Origin: Microbacterium flavescens
Lineage (GTDB): Bacteria > Actinomycetota > Actinomycetes > Actinomycetales > Microbacteriaceae
DNA length: 64,000 bases
Assembly (NCBI RefSeq): GCF_018588945.1
Contig: NZ_JAFIWA010000003.1
Span: 372,001 to 436,000, forward strand
Direction: 5' to 3'
The position numbers and the translations under genes are program-made. The notes below the pieces were generated by a model. It worked only from the letters and a program-made list of their open reading frames with translations, searched no databases and was not told the DNA's origin. Positions 1 to 8,837 of this stretch are shown here, piece by piece (position 1 is the stretch's first letter; the number at the start of each line of letters is the position of its first letter).

Positions 1-57
1 CGCCCTTGCGGGCAACCGAGTTTGAGTCGGTCGCGTCTGCCATTCCGCCACACCGGC
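1..57 (-). tRNA. tRNA-Leu (CAA anticodon), partial
   Basis: Read on the minus strand from base 57, the sequence has a GCCGGTG acceptor strand, a D-arm with the class II layout GGCGGAATGGCAGACGC, and an anticodon stem ACCGA/TCGGT around the loop CTCAAAC. The anticodon is therefore CAA, reading UUG leucine codons. The GCCCGCAAGGGC stem that follows is the long variable arm. The T-arm and the 3' acceptor strand lie outside the window. Confidence 0.93.
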
Positions 58-107
58 TCGCGCGGCGTCCCGCGCGTCCGCGATTGACCATACCGTAGGA
101 TTCAAAG

Positions 108-728
108 GTGACTGAGCAGGAGCTGACCCCCGGAGCGCAGACCTCCACCCCCCGTCGAGTCGTCGTGGCGGAGGATGAGTCGCTGATCCGACTCGACATC
201 GTCGAGATCCTCCGAGACAACGGCTTCGACGTCGTCGGCGAGGCGGGTGACGGCGAGACCGCCGTGCAGCTCGCGACCGACCTGCGGCCCGATCTCGTGA
301 TCATGGACGTCAAGATGCCCCAGCTCGACGGTATCTCCGCGGCCGAGAAGCTCAGCAAGAACCACATCGCCCCCGTGGTGCTCCTGACGGCCTTCAGCCA
401 GAAGGAGCTCGTCGAGCGCGCCAGCGAGGCAGGTGCCCTGGCCTACGTCGTCAAGCCGTTCACTCCGAACGACCTGCTGCCCGCGATCGAGATCGCCCTC
501 GCCCGCTACGAGCAGATCATCACGCTCGAGGCCGAGGTCGCCGACATGGTCGAGCGCTTCGAGACCCGCAAGCTGGTCGACCGCGCCAAGGGCCTCCTCA
601 ACGAGAAGATGGGCCTCTCCGAGCCCGAGGCGTTCCGCTGGATCCAGAAGGCGTCCATGGACCGCCGCCTCACCATGCAGGACGTCGCCAAGGCGATCAT
701 CGAGCAGCTCGCGCCCAAGAAGGGCTGA
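108..728 (+). CDS. pdtaR: ANTAR-domain response regulator (PdtaR-like transcription antiterminator)
   Basis: This is a 206-residue response regulator. Residues about 17-130 form a receiver domain with acidic residues at AEDES, the phospho-acceptor Asp67 in VIMDVKMPQ, the switch Thr in LLTAF and Lys in VVKPF. Residues about 140-202 form an ANTAR RNA-binding domain (KLVDRAKGLLNEKMGLSE, then AFRWIQKASMD). Length and layout match mycobacterial PdtaR, which acts by binding nascent RNA after phosphorylation by the kinase PdtaS. No kinase gene is in the window. The start is a GTG preceded by AAAG. A strong terminator follows directly, so it is probably transcribed alone. Confidence 0.93.
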   Translation: MTEQELTPGAQTSTPRRVVVAEDESLIRLDIVEILRDNGFDVVGEAGDGETAVQLATDLRPDLVIMDVKMPQLDGISAAEKLSKNHIAPVVLLTAFSQKELVERASEAGALAYVVKPFTPNDLLPAIEIALARYEQIITLEAEVADMVERFETRKLVDRAKGLLNEKMGLSEPEAFRWIQKASMDRRLTMQDVAKAIIEQLAPKKG

Positions 729-742
729 CCCGAGTTCGAATG

Positions 743-780
743 AAGCGGATGCCTCGGCCGAGGCATCCGCTTTCTTCATT
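743..780 (+). terminator. Rho-independent terminator after pdtaR, built from paired GGATGCC motifs
   Basis: Bases 743-757 and 758-772 are perfect reverse complements (15-bp stem, AAGCGGATGCCTCGG and its complement) and are followed by TTTCTTCATT. It lies between pdtaR and the converging thioesterase gene and could serve both. The hairpin is made from an inverted pair of the GCGGATGCC word that recurs in this window. Confidence 0.8.
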
Positions 781-1207
781 CCTTCGGTCGGGCCATCACG
801 TGGTTGGTGATGCGGACCGTCGAGCAGCGGCGCCCCTGATCGTCGGACACGACGATCTCGTGCACCGTGATGGTGCGGCCGAGGTGCACCGGCGTGCAGA
901 CGGCCGTCACGATCCCGGAGGTCGCCGAGCGCGTGTGCGTGGCGTTGATGTCGACTCCGACGGCGAGCCGGCCGGGGCCGGCGTGGAGGTTCGCGGCCAT
1001 CGATCCGAGCGACTCGCCGAGCACGACGTAGGCGCCGCCGTGGAGGAGGCCGACGGGCTGGGTATTGCCCTCGACCGGCATCGTCGCCACGCAGCGCTCG
1101 ACCGAGAACTCGGTGAACTCGATGCCCATCTTCTCGGCGAGAGCCCCCATGCCGCGGCCTGCCGCCCACTCGAGGCCGTCGATGTTCACGGGGGAGTTCT
1201 CGGGCAC
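776..1207 (-). CDS. Hotdog-fold thioesterase (PaaI-like)
   Basis: This 143-residue protein has the hotdog-fold thioesterase pattern: an N-terminal helix (WAAGRGMGALAEKMGIEF), the catalytic loop QPVGLLHGGAYVVLGESLGS, and the strand AVGVDINATHTRS. Family members hydrolyse acyl-CoA thioesters, often phenylacetyl-type or 1,4-dihydroxy-2-naphthoyl-CoA; the substrate here is not evident. I chose GTG at 1207 because GGAAGG sits 6 bases upstream. A longer reading would run into the start of polA, which diverges from it with only about 60 bases between the two starts. Confidence 0.88.
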   Translation of the reverse strand: MPENSPVNIDGLEWAAGRGMGALAEKMGIEFTEFSVERCVATMPVEGNTQPVGLLHGGAYVVLGESLGSMAANLHAGPGRLAVGVDINATHTRSATSGIVTAVCTPVHLGRTITVHEIVVSDDQGRRCSTVRITNHVMARPKE

Positions 1208-1266
1208 GCTGCACCTTCCGACGATGGGGGAGAGGGGGTGTCGCCGCCCGCGTCTAGGCTTGCAGG

Positions 1267-3906
1267 GTGACGGACTCCGCAAAGCCTACCCTTCTCGTCG
1301 TGGACGGCCATTCGCTGGCATATCGGGCGTTCTACGCCCTTCCGGTCGAGAACTTCTCGACGAAGGACGGCCAGCACACGAACGGGATCTACGGGTTCCT
1401 GGCGATGCTCATCAACCTCATCAAGGCCGAGAAGCCGACACACCTGGCTGTCGCCTTCGACACCTCGCGCCAGTCGTTCCGCACCCGCGAGTACGCCGAG
1501 TACAAGGCGAACCGCTCCGAGACGCCCTCCGAATTCAAGGGGCAGATCCCGATCCTGCAGGACTGCCTCTCGGCGATGAGCATCACGGTCCTCCAGAAGG
1601 AGGACATCGAGGCCGACGACATCCTCGCGACCCTCGCGACGCAGGCCGCCGCCGAGCACTACGACGTGCTGGTGTGCTCGGGCGACCGCGACACGATCCA
1701 GCTCGTGAACGAAGACATCACGCTGCTCTACCCGAACGTGCAGGGCGTCTCGCAGCTGAAGCGCTACGACCGCCAGGCGGTGATCGACCGGTACGGCGTT
1801 CCGCCCGAGCAGTACCCCGATATCGCGGCGCTCGTGGGCGAGACGAGCGACAACCTTCCGGGCGTGCCGAAGGTCGGCGAGAAGACGGCCGTCAAGTGGC
1901 TGAACCAGTTCGGGTCGCTCGACGAACTGCTCGAGAACGCCGACAAGGTCACCGGCGTCGTCGGCGGCAACCTGCGCGAGCACCTCGACGACGTGCGCCG
2001 GAACCGCACGCTCAACCGCCTGCTCACCGACGTCGAGCTGCCCGTGACGGTGGACGACCTCGAGGTGAAGCCGATGGACGCCCAGGCGGTGCGCGACATC
2101 TTCGCCCGCCTCGAGTTCAAGACGCTCATTCCGCGCGTGGCCGAGCTCGCCGGCATCGAGCAGCAGATGGCCGCTGTGGCCTCGGCAGCCGCCGTGCCGA
2201 TGCCCGACGCCGCCGAGCTGGGCGCCGCCGAACTGCGGGCCTGGCTCGAGGCCGCCGACGGCGAGGTGGGCGTCACTGTGATCAGCGAGGGCGGCACGCC
2301 GGTGCGCATCGGGGTCGCGACGGCCGACGACGCGGCCGAGGCGACGTGGACACCGGAGCTCGCCGAGGCGCTGAGCGACTGGCTCGCGTCCGACGCGCCG
2401 AAGATCTTCAGCGACGCCAAGGCGCAGGTCAAATCGCTGCGCCGCGTCGGACGCCGCGTGGGCGGGCTCGCCTTCGACACGATCGTGGCGGGCTGGCTGC
2501 TGCGCCCGAGCTTCCCCGACAAGAACCTGGCCGATCTCGTCGACCGCTACCTCGACGAGAAGCTCCCCGAGGCCGACCCGACGCAGCTGGTGCCCGAGAC
2601 CGAGGGCGCGACGCCCGGGCAGCTGTCGTGGTTCACGATGCGCGTCACGGCGGCACTGCGCGCCGAGCTGCCCGAGAGCGTCGCGCGGGTGCTCGCCGAC
2701 ATCGAGCTGCCCACCCTGCTCACGCTGGCCGACATGGAGCTGGCGGGCGTCGCGGTCTCCCACGACACGCTGTCGGGCTTCTCGGCCGAGCTGGGCGAGC
2801 GCGCCGACGCCATCGCGCAGCAGGCGTTCCTGGCGATCGGCCGCGAGGTCAACCTCGGCTCGCCCAAGCAGCTGCAGGAGGTGCTGTTCGACGAGCTGCA
2901 GCTTCCCAAGACCCGCAAGACGAAGACCGGCTACTCGACGGATGCCGCGGTCCTCGCCGATCTGCAGGAGTCCAACCCGCACCCGTTCCTCGACCTGCTG
3001 CTGCAGCACCGTGAGGCCACGAAGCTGCGTCAGATCATCGAGTCGCTCGACACCGCGATCGCCGCCGACGGCCGTATCCGCACCACGTACGTGCAGACCG
3101 GAAGCCAGACCGGCCGGCTGTCGAGCACCGACCCCAACCTGCAGAACATCCCGGTCCGCACCGAGGAGAGCCGGCGCATCCGCTCGGCCTTCGAAGTGGG
3201 CGAAGGCTACGAGACGCTGCTCACGGCGGACTATTCGCAGATCGAGATGCGCATCATGGCGCATCTCTCGGAGGATCCCGGGCTGATCGAGGCCTTCAAC
3301 TCCGGCGAAGATCTGCACCGGTTCGTCGGCGCGCGCGTCTTCGCCGTCGACCCCGCCGATGTGACGCCGGCGATGCGCACCAAGGTCAAGGCGATGTCGT
3401 ACGGCCTCGTGTACGGCTTGTCGGCGTTCGGCCTCTCCAAGCAGCTGCGCATCGAGCAGACCGAGGCGAAGCAGCTCATGATGGAGTACTTCGCCCGTTT
3501 CGGTGCGGTGCGCGACTACCTGCGGTCATCGGTCGAGCAGGCCCGCATCGACGGGTACACCGAGACGATCTTCGGCCGGAGGCGTCCGTTCCCCGATCTC
3601 GCGAGCCCCAACCGCGTGCTGCGCGAGAACGCCGAGCGGGCTGCGCTGAACGCGCCGATCCAGGGCAGTGCGGCCGACATCATGAAGATCGCCCTGTTCC
3701 ACATCCACGATGACTTCGCATCGAGCGATCTCCGCTCGCGGGTGCTCATGCAGATCCACGACGAGCTCGTCGTCGAGGTCGCCCCGGGGGAGTGGGATGC
3801 CGCCGAGCGCATCGTCCGCGACCGGATGGGCGACGCCGCCGACCTCTCCGTGCCGCTCGACGTGCAGATCGGACGCGGTCCGAACTGGAACGAAGCGGGC
3901 CACTGA
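1267..3906 (+). CDS. polA: DNA polymerase I
   Basis: This 879-residue family A polymerase is used for Okazaki fragment processing and repair synthesis. Residues 1-290 are a 5'-3' exonuclease/flap domain (LLVVDGHSLAYRAFYAL, DDILATLA, CSGDRDTIQL, GVPKVGEKTA). Residues about 300-490 correspond to the proofreading domain, but the acidic exonuclease motifs are not visible (VTVISEGG where a DTE motif would be expected), so it is probably inactive. The polymerase domain carries motif A TADYSQIEMR (about residue 654), motif B RTKVKAMSYGLVYG and motif C QIHDELVVEV. The start is GTG at 1267 with CAGG just upstream. Confidence 0.97.
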   Translation: MTDSAKPTLLVVDGHSLAYRAFYALPVENFSTKDGQHTNGIYGFLAMLINLIKAEKPTHLAVAFDTSRQSFRTREYAEYKANRSETPSEFKGQIPILQDCLSAMSITVLQKEDIEADDILATLATQAAAEHYDVLVCSGDRDTIQLVNEDITLLYPNVQGVSQLKRYDRQAVIDRYGVPPEQYPDIAALVGETSDNLPGVPKVGEKTAVKWLNQFGSLDELLENADKVTGVVGGNLREHLDDVRRNRTLNRLLTDVELPVTVDDLEVKPMDAQAVRDIFARLEFKTLIPRVAELAGIEQQMAAVASAAAVPMPDAAELGAAELRAWLEAADGEVGVTVISEGGTPVRIGVATADDAAEATWTPELAEALSDWLASDAPKIFSDAKAQVKSLRRVGRRVGGLAFDTIVAGWLLRPSFPDKNLADLVDRYLDEKLPEADPTQLVPETEGATPGQLSWFTMRVTAALRAELPESVARVLADIELPTLLTLADMELAGVAVSHDTLSGFSAELGERADAIAQQAFLAIGREVNLGSPKQLQEVLFDELQLPKTRKTKTGYSTDAAVLADLQESNPHPFLDLLLQHREATKLRQIIESLDTAIAADGRIRTTYVQTGSQTGRLSSTDPNLQNIPVRTEESRRIRSAFEVGEGYETLLTADYSQIEMRIMAHLSEDPGLIEAFNSGEDLHRFVGARVFAVDPADVTPAMRTKVKAMSYGLVYGLSAFGLSKQLRIEQTEAKQLMMEYFARFGAVRDYLRSSVEQARIDGYTETIFGRRRPFPDLASPNRVLRENAERAALNAPIQGSAADIMKIALFHIHDDFASSDLRSRVLMQIHDELVVEVAPGEWDAAERIVRDRMGDAADLSVPLDVQIGRGPNWNEAGH

Positions 3907-3952
3907 TCCATTCGTTTGGCGCGTCGGGCTGCGGCTCCCTAGGCTCGAATCC

Positions 3953-5626
3953 ATGACTGACGAAACACGCACGCCCACGCAGATCGACACGATCGCTGAC
4001 GCCTGGGTCGACACGCTCGCCGAGCTCGAGCCGACTCTGGCGACCTACATCGGCCGCTCCGAGTACAACGACCGGTTCGGGGACTACAGCCCCGCCGGCC
4101 AGGAGCGACTCGTCGAAGAAGGACGCAAGACGCTCGCGGCTCTCGCGAACGCGACGCCGGTCGACGACATCGACGTCGTCACGCAGGAGGACCTCGCCCG
4201 CGAGATCCAGGTGGGCATCGAGCTCAACGAAGCGCACTGGCACCTGCGCGACATCAACGTCATCGCGTCGCCGGCGCAGGACATCCGCTCGGCATTCGAC
4301 CTCATGCCGACCGCGACCCCCGACGACTGGAGCGTCATCGCCACACGCCTCAAGGCCGTGCCCGGCGCGCTCGACGGCTACATCGAGACGCTCCGGGAGG
4401 GCATCTCGCGCGGCGTCGTGCCGGCTCGCCGCCAGGTGACCGAGGTCGTGACGCAGATCGCCCGCTATACGGAAGACGAGGGCTTCTTCGCCGCCTTCGC
4501 CGCGGAGGCCGCCCCGGCCGAGGGCCAGCTGCCCGCCTCGCTCGCCCGCGAGCTGTCCGACAGTGCGAACGCCGCTCGCGTGGCGTACGACGAGCTCGCG
4601 GCCTTCCTCGGCGGCGAGCTGAGCGCAGCCGCGTCCGACGAGGACGCCGTCGGACGCGAGCTCTACGCCATCCACTCGCGCCGGTTCCTGGGTGCGACGG
4701 TCGACCTCGACGAGACCTACGAGTGGGGCGTCGAGGAGCTCGCGCGCATGGTGGCCGAGCAGGAGTCGATCGCCAACGAGATCAAGCCCGGCGCGTCCGT
4801 CGAGGAGGCCGTGGCGTTCCTCGAGCAGGATTCCGCCCGCAAGCTCTACGGCACCGACGCACTGCAGAAGTGGATGCAGGAGACCAGCGACCGCGCCGTC
4901 GCCGAGCTCGGCAAGACCCACTTCGACATCGCCGAGCCCATCCGCAAGCTCGAATGCATGATCGCGCCGACGAAGGAGGGCGGAATCTACTACACGGGCC
5001 CGACCGACGACTTCTCGCGCCCGGGGCGCATGTGGTGGTCCGTTCCCGAGGGCGTCGAGGACTTCGACACGTGGCGCGAACTCACCACGGTGTACCACGA
5101 GGGCGTCCCCGGACACCACCTGCAGATCGCGCAGGCCGTGTACAACCGTGCGCAGCTCAACTCGTACCGCCGTCTGCTCGGCGGCACGTCGGGCCACGCC
5201 GAGGGCTGGGCGCTCTACGCGGAGCGCCTCATGGAGCAGCTGGGGTACCTCGACGATCCCGCCGACCGACTCGGGATGCTCGACGGCCAGCGCATGCGCG
5301 CCGCGCGCGTCGTGCTCGACATCGGCGTGCACCTCGGCAAGGCGCGCCCCGACGGCGAGGGCACGTGGGACGCCGACTTCGCACTCGACTTCATGCGTCA
5401 CAACGTGAACATGTCCGACGAGTTCGTGAAGTTCGAGGTCAACCGCTATCTCGGCTGGCCGGGACAGGCGCCCTCGTACAAGGTCGGGCAGCGCATCTGG
5501 GAGCAGCTGCGTGACGATGTGGCGGAGCGCGAGGGCGAGGACTTCTCGATCAAGCGCTTCCACAAGCGCGCGCTCGACATCGGCGGCGTCGGCCTCGACA
5601 CCCTGCGCTCGGCTCTCTCGCGCTGA
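3953..5626 (+). CDS. DUF885 family protein, putative metallopeptidase
   Basis: This 557-residue protein belongs to the DUF885 family, which is soluble and peptidase-like. The diagnostic zinc-site region TTVYHEGVPGHHLQIAQA lies near residue 390. It is followed by GHAEGWALYAERLMEQLGY, which supplies the downstream glutamate, and by the conserved C-terminal stretch PGQAPSYKVGQRIW. No signal peptide is visible, so a cytoplasmic location is likely. It follows polA by 46 bases and may be cotranscribed. The ATG at 3953 was chosen because the protein body starts there; longer readings run back through polA in another frame. The substrate is unknown. Confidence 0.88.
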   Translation: MTDETRTPTQIDTIADAWVDTLAELEPTLATYIGRSEYNDRFGDYSPAGQERLVEEGRKTLAALANATPVDDIDVVTQEDLAREIQVGIELNEAHWHLRDINVIASPAQDIRSAFDLMPTATPDDWSVIATRLKAVPGALDGYIETLREGISRGVVPARRQVTEVVTQIARYTEDEGFFAAFAAEAAPAEGQLPASLARELSDSANAARVAYDELAAFLGGELSAAASDEDAVGRELYAIHSRRFLGATVDLDETYEWGVEELARMVAEQESIANEIKPGASVEEAVAFLEQDSARKLYGTDALQKWMQETSDRAVAELGKTHFDIAEPIRKLECMIAPTKEGGIYYTGPTDDFSRPGRMWWSVPEGVEDFDTWRELTTVYHEGVPGHHLQIAQAVYNRAQLNSYRRLLGGTSGHAEGWALYAERLMEQLGYLDDPADRLGMLDGQRMRAARVVLDIGVHLGKARPDGEGTWDADFALDFMRHNVNMSDEFVKFEVNRYLGWPGQAPSYKVGQRIWEQLRDDVAEREGEDFSIKRFHKRALDIGGVGLDTLRSALSR

Positions 5627-5639
5627 GCCACCCGACGTG

Positions 5640-6266
5640 TCAGTCGCGGAGGTCGTGGGACAGCAGTTCCACGACCTCCGCGTCGCTCGTCTGGGTGAAG
5701 TCGTCGAAGAACTCGCCGACCGCCCAGAAGTCGCGCATCCTGTGCAGGCAGACGTACTCGTCCACGGCATCCGCGTCGGGCGTCCAGTCGGCCGGTGCGA
5801 CGGGCACCGCGAGAACGATCGACTTCGCACCGCGCGAGCGCAGCGAGAGGCACGCGGCGGTCGCCGTCGCCCCCGTGGCGATTCCGTCATCGACGACGAT
5901 CGCGGTGCGTCCCTCGATGTCGGCCTCACCGCGGAAGAGCGCCCCGCGCCGCTGAAGCTCCGCGCGCTCCCTGTCTTCGACCGACGCGAGCTGCTCGGGC
6001 GTGACACGCCCCGCCTCGAGTGCGGCGGCGTTCACCACGCGCACATCGCCGGCGATCGCCCCCACCGCGAACTCCTCATGGGAGGGGGCGCCGAGCTTGC
6101 GCACGACCGCCGCGGCGAGGGGCAGGCCGAGCGGCCGGGCCACGGCCGCGGCGACGACGATGCCGCCGCGGGGGATCCCGAAGACCACGACGTCCTCCCC
6201 GCTCCACGCCTGGAGTGCTCCCGCGAGCTCCGTGCCCGCAGCGGTGCGGTCGGCGAAGAGTGCCAT
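5640..6266 (-). CDS. Phosphoribosyltransferase family protein
   Basis: This 208-residue type I phosphoribosyltransferase carries the PRPP-binding loop TAIVVDDGIATGATATAAC near residue 120 and the N-terminal motif VVFGIPRGGIVVAAAVA. Members of this subgroup are stand-alone PRTase-like proteins, sometimes found with hydrolases, and their base substrate is usually unproven. The ATG at 6266 (MALFADRTAAG) begins the conserved region. The gene converges on the DUF885 gene with 13 bases between stops and diverges from the flavin oxidoreductase gene. Confidence 0.88.
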   Translation of the reverse strand: MALFADRTAAGTELAGALQAWSGEDVVVFGIPRGGIVVAAAVARPLGLPLAAAVVRKLGAPSHEEFAVGAIAGDVRVVNAAALEAGRVTPEQLASVEDRERAELQRRGALFRGEADIEGRTAIVVDDGIATGATATAACLSLRSRGAKSIVLAVPVAPADWTPDADAVDEYVCLHRMRDFWAVGEFFDDFTQTSDAEVVELLSHDLRD

Positions 6267-6373
6267 ACCGCCACGGTACGCGCGCCGTGTCCGCTTGTCT
6301 CGGGGAATGCCCGACCCCGTGTCGCGGTTCCTCCTGCCAGAAGTCTTATGCAAGCGAATGGAAAGGACACGCG

Positions 6374-7411
6374 ATGAGCGACCTCGCCTCCGTCGAACTG
6401 GGTCTGGACACCTTCGGCGACATCACCCGCGATGACACGGGCGCGCTGCGCAGCGCGGCCCAGACCATCCGCGACGTCGTCGACGAGGCGGTGCTCGCCG
6501 ACCAGGTCGGCCTTGCATTCTTCGGCGTGGGGGAGCACCATCGCCGCGAATTCGCGATCTCGAGCCCCGAGATCGTGCTGGCGGCCGCGGCGGCGCGCAC
6601 CGAGCGCATCCACCTGGGCACTGCCGTCACCGTCCTCTCCAGCGACGACCCCGTGCGCGTGTACGAGCGCTTCGCGACGCTGGATGCGGTGTCCAGCGGG
6701 CGCGCAGAGGTGATCCTGGGCCGCGGCTCGTTCATCGAGTCGTTCCCGCTGTTCGGCTACGACCTGCGCGACTACGAGACGCTCTTCGACGAGAAGCTCG
6801 ACCTGTTCTCGCAGCTGATCGAGGAGAAGCCGGTCACGTGGCAGGGCACGCTGCGCGCCCCGCTCGCCGACGCCGACGTGTTCCCCAAGACCGAGAACGG
6901 ATTGCGCGCGTGGGTCGGCGTCGGAGGCACGCCCGAATCGGTCGTGCGGGCAGCGCGCTACGGATACGGGCTGATGCTGGCGATCATCGGAGGTCCTGCC
7001 GACCGCTTCCGTCCGTTCGCCGACCTCTACCGGCGATCGCTCACGACGTTCGAGCGCGCGCCGCTGCCGATCGGCGTGCATTCTCCGGGTCACGTCGCCG
7101 ACACCGACCAGCAGGCGTGGGACGAGGCGTACGAGGGCTTCGAGGCGATGAACAACACGATCGGGCGCGAGCGTGGATGGCCGCCCTATAGCCGCATGCG
7201 CTTCCAGCGCGACGTGGGGCCAGAGGGCGCACTGTACGTCGGCTCGCCCGAGACGGTGGCACGGAAGATCGCCGACACCGTCCGGACCCTCGGGGTCCAG
7301 CGCTTCGACATGAAGTTCTCGACGGGCACGCTCTCGCACGCCCGGATGATGCGCTCGATCGAGCTCTACGGCACGAAGGTGGCGCCGCTGGTCCGCGACC
7401 TGCTGTCGTGA
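6374..7411 (+). CDS. LLM-class flavin-dependent oxidoreductase
   Basis: This 345-residue protein is a bacterial luciferase-like monooxygenase of TIM-barrel fold. It uses reduced FMN or F420; which cofactor is not decided by sequence. Characteristic segments are FFGVGEHHRREFAISSPEIVL near residue 50, IHLGTAVTVLSSDDPVRVYERFATLD, AEVILGRGSFIESFPLFGYD, and the C-terminal GSPETVARKIADTVRTLGVQRFDMKFS. A strong Shine-Dalgarno (GAAAGGA at 6361) precedes ATG 6374 by 6 bases. The physiological substrate is not apparent, and the next gene is an unrelated transporter. Confidence 0.9.
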   Translation: MSDLASVELGLDTFGDITRDDTGALRSAAQTIRDVVDEAVLADQVGLAFFGVGEHHRREFAISSPEIVLAAAAARTERIHLGTAVTVLSSDDPVRVYERFATLDAVSSGRAEVILGRGSFIESFPLFGYDLRDYETLFDEKLDLFSQLIEEKPVTWQGTLRAPLADADVFPKTENGLRAWVGVGGTPESVVRAARYGYGLMLAIIGGPADRFRPFADLYRRSLTTFERAPLPIGVHSPGHVADTDQQAWDEAYEGFEAMNNTIGRERGWPPYSRMRFQRDVGPEGALYVGSPETVARKIADTVRTLGVQRFDMKFSTGTLSHARMMRSIELYGTKVAPLVRDLLS

Positions 7412-7447
7412 GTGACGCACAGGCCCCGGCATCCGTAGCATGACGCT

Positions 7448-8806
7448 ATGACGGATGCCGACACCCTCGCTGCTGCGACACTCTCGGAGCGCCTCGACCG
7501 GCTGCCGTTCACGCGCCGGCACCTGCGCGTCCTGACGGGGTCGGGCCTCGGGTGGGCGCTCGACGCGATGGACGTCGGGCTGATCTCGTTCGTGATCGCG
7601 GCGCTGGCGGCCCAGTGGAGCCTGCAGCCGTACGAGACGGCGTGGATCGCCTCGGTCGGCTTCATCGGCATGGCGGTCGGGGCCAGCGTCGGCGGCCTGC
7701 TCGCCGACCGGTTCGGACGACGATCGATCTTCGCGGTGACGCTGGTCGTCTACGGACTCGCGACGGGGGCGAGCGCGCTCGTGGGAGGGCTCGTCGCGCT
7801 CCTCGTGCTCCGGTTCTTCGTCGGGCTGGGCCTCGGCGCCGAGCTTCCCGTCGCATCGACGTACGTGAGCGAGTTCGCGCCCGTGCGCATTCGCGGCCGC
7901 CTCATCGTGATCCTCGAGGCGTTCTGGGCGGTCGGATGGACAGCGGCCGCCCTCATCGGCTACTTCGTCATCCCCGCCTCGGAGGCGGGATGGCGGTGGG
8001 CGTTCGCGCTAGGAGCGATTCCGGCCGCGTACGCGCTGTTCGTGCGCTGGGGGCTGCCCGAATCGGCCCGGTGGCTCGAGCGCCGCGGCAGGGCTGCGGA
8101 GGCGCGCTCGGTCGTGGAGTCCTTCGAGGAGGCGGCCGGTGCGACGACCGTTCTCGAGCCGGCCGGAGCCCTCGCCCCGCCCCAGCCCCCGCTGGCGGCC
8201 TCGTTCCGCTCACGGCTGGCGTCGCTGTGGTCGGGCGAGTTCCGGATGCGCACCGCCTGCCTCTGGGTGGTGTGGTTCTGCGTCAACTTCTCGTACTACG
8301 GCGCGTTCATCTGGATCCCCTCCATCCTCGTCGCGCAGGGGTACGACCTCGTCCGCTCCTTCGGCTTCACGCTGATCATCACGCTCGCCCAGCTTCCGGG
8401 CTACGTCACGGCCGCATGGCTGATCGAGGTGTGGGGCCGCCGCGCGACCCTGTCCGTCTTCCTGATCGGCTCCGCAGCCTCCGCAGTGGTCTTCGGCACC
8501 GTGGGCAGCGAAGCCGGTGTGATCGCCGCGGGCATGGCGCTGTCGTTCTTCAATCTCGGAGCGTGGGGGGCGCTCTACGCGGTCACTCCCGAGATGTACC
8601 CCACGTCGCTGCGGGCGACCGGCTCCGGCTCGGCGGCAGGGGTCGGCCGCATCGCGTCGATCATCGCACCGCTCACCGTTCCCGCTCTGCTCGCCGTCGG
8701 AGGAGCTCCCACACTGTTCGTCGTGTTCGCCGCCTTCTTCGTCGTGGCCGCGGCGGCGGCATGGGGCCTCATCGACAAGCGCGGGCTCGCCCTCGACGAC
8801 CGCTGA
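7448..8806 (+). CDS. MFS transporter (NiaP / aromatic-acid symporter type)
   Basis: This 452-residue protein has 12 predicted membrane segments. MFS signatures are DAMDVGLISFV in TM1, GGLLADRFGRRS in the TM2-3 loop, and a central cytoplasmic loop after PESARWLERRGRAAEARSV. The acidic DAMD pair in TM1 and the PESxRWL motif are typical of NiaP and aromatic-acid:proton symporters, so an organic-acid or niacin-like substrate is likely but unproven. It lies 36 bases after the flavin oxidoreductase gene and may share its transcript. Confidence 0.88.
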   Translation: MTDADTLAAATLSERLDRLPFTRRHLRVLTGSGLGWALDAMDVGLISFVIAALAAQWSLQPYETAWIASVGFIGMAVGASVGGLLADRFGRRSIFAVTLVVYGLATGASALVGGLVALLVLRFFVGLGLGAELPVASTYVSEFAPVRIRGRLIVILEAFWAVGWTAAALIGYFVIPASEAGWRWAFALGAIPAAYALFVRWGLPESARWLERRGRAAEARSVVESFEEAAGATTVLEPAGALAPPQPPLAASFRSRLASLWSGEFRMRTACLWVVWFCVNFSYYGAFIWIPSILVAQGYDLVRSFGFTLIITLAQLPGYVTAAWLIEVWGRRATLSVFLIGSAASAVVFGTVGSEAGVIAAGMALSFFNLGAWGALYAVTPEMYPTSLRATGSGSAAGVGRIASIIAPLTVPALLAVGGAPTLFVVFAAFFVVAAAAAWGLIDKRGLALDDR

Positions 8807-8837
8807 GGCAATCGACGGGCGCGCATAGGCTGGGACG

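Noticed and set aside
3746..6007. Very long minus-strand open frame of about 750 codons
   Set aside because: It is an antisense reading of the DUF885 and phosphoribosyltransferase region, Arg/Asp-rich with no domain pattern, as expected in high-GC DNA.
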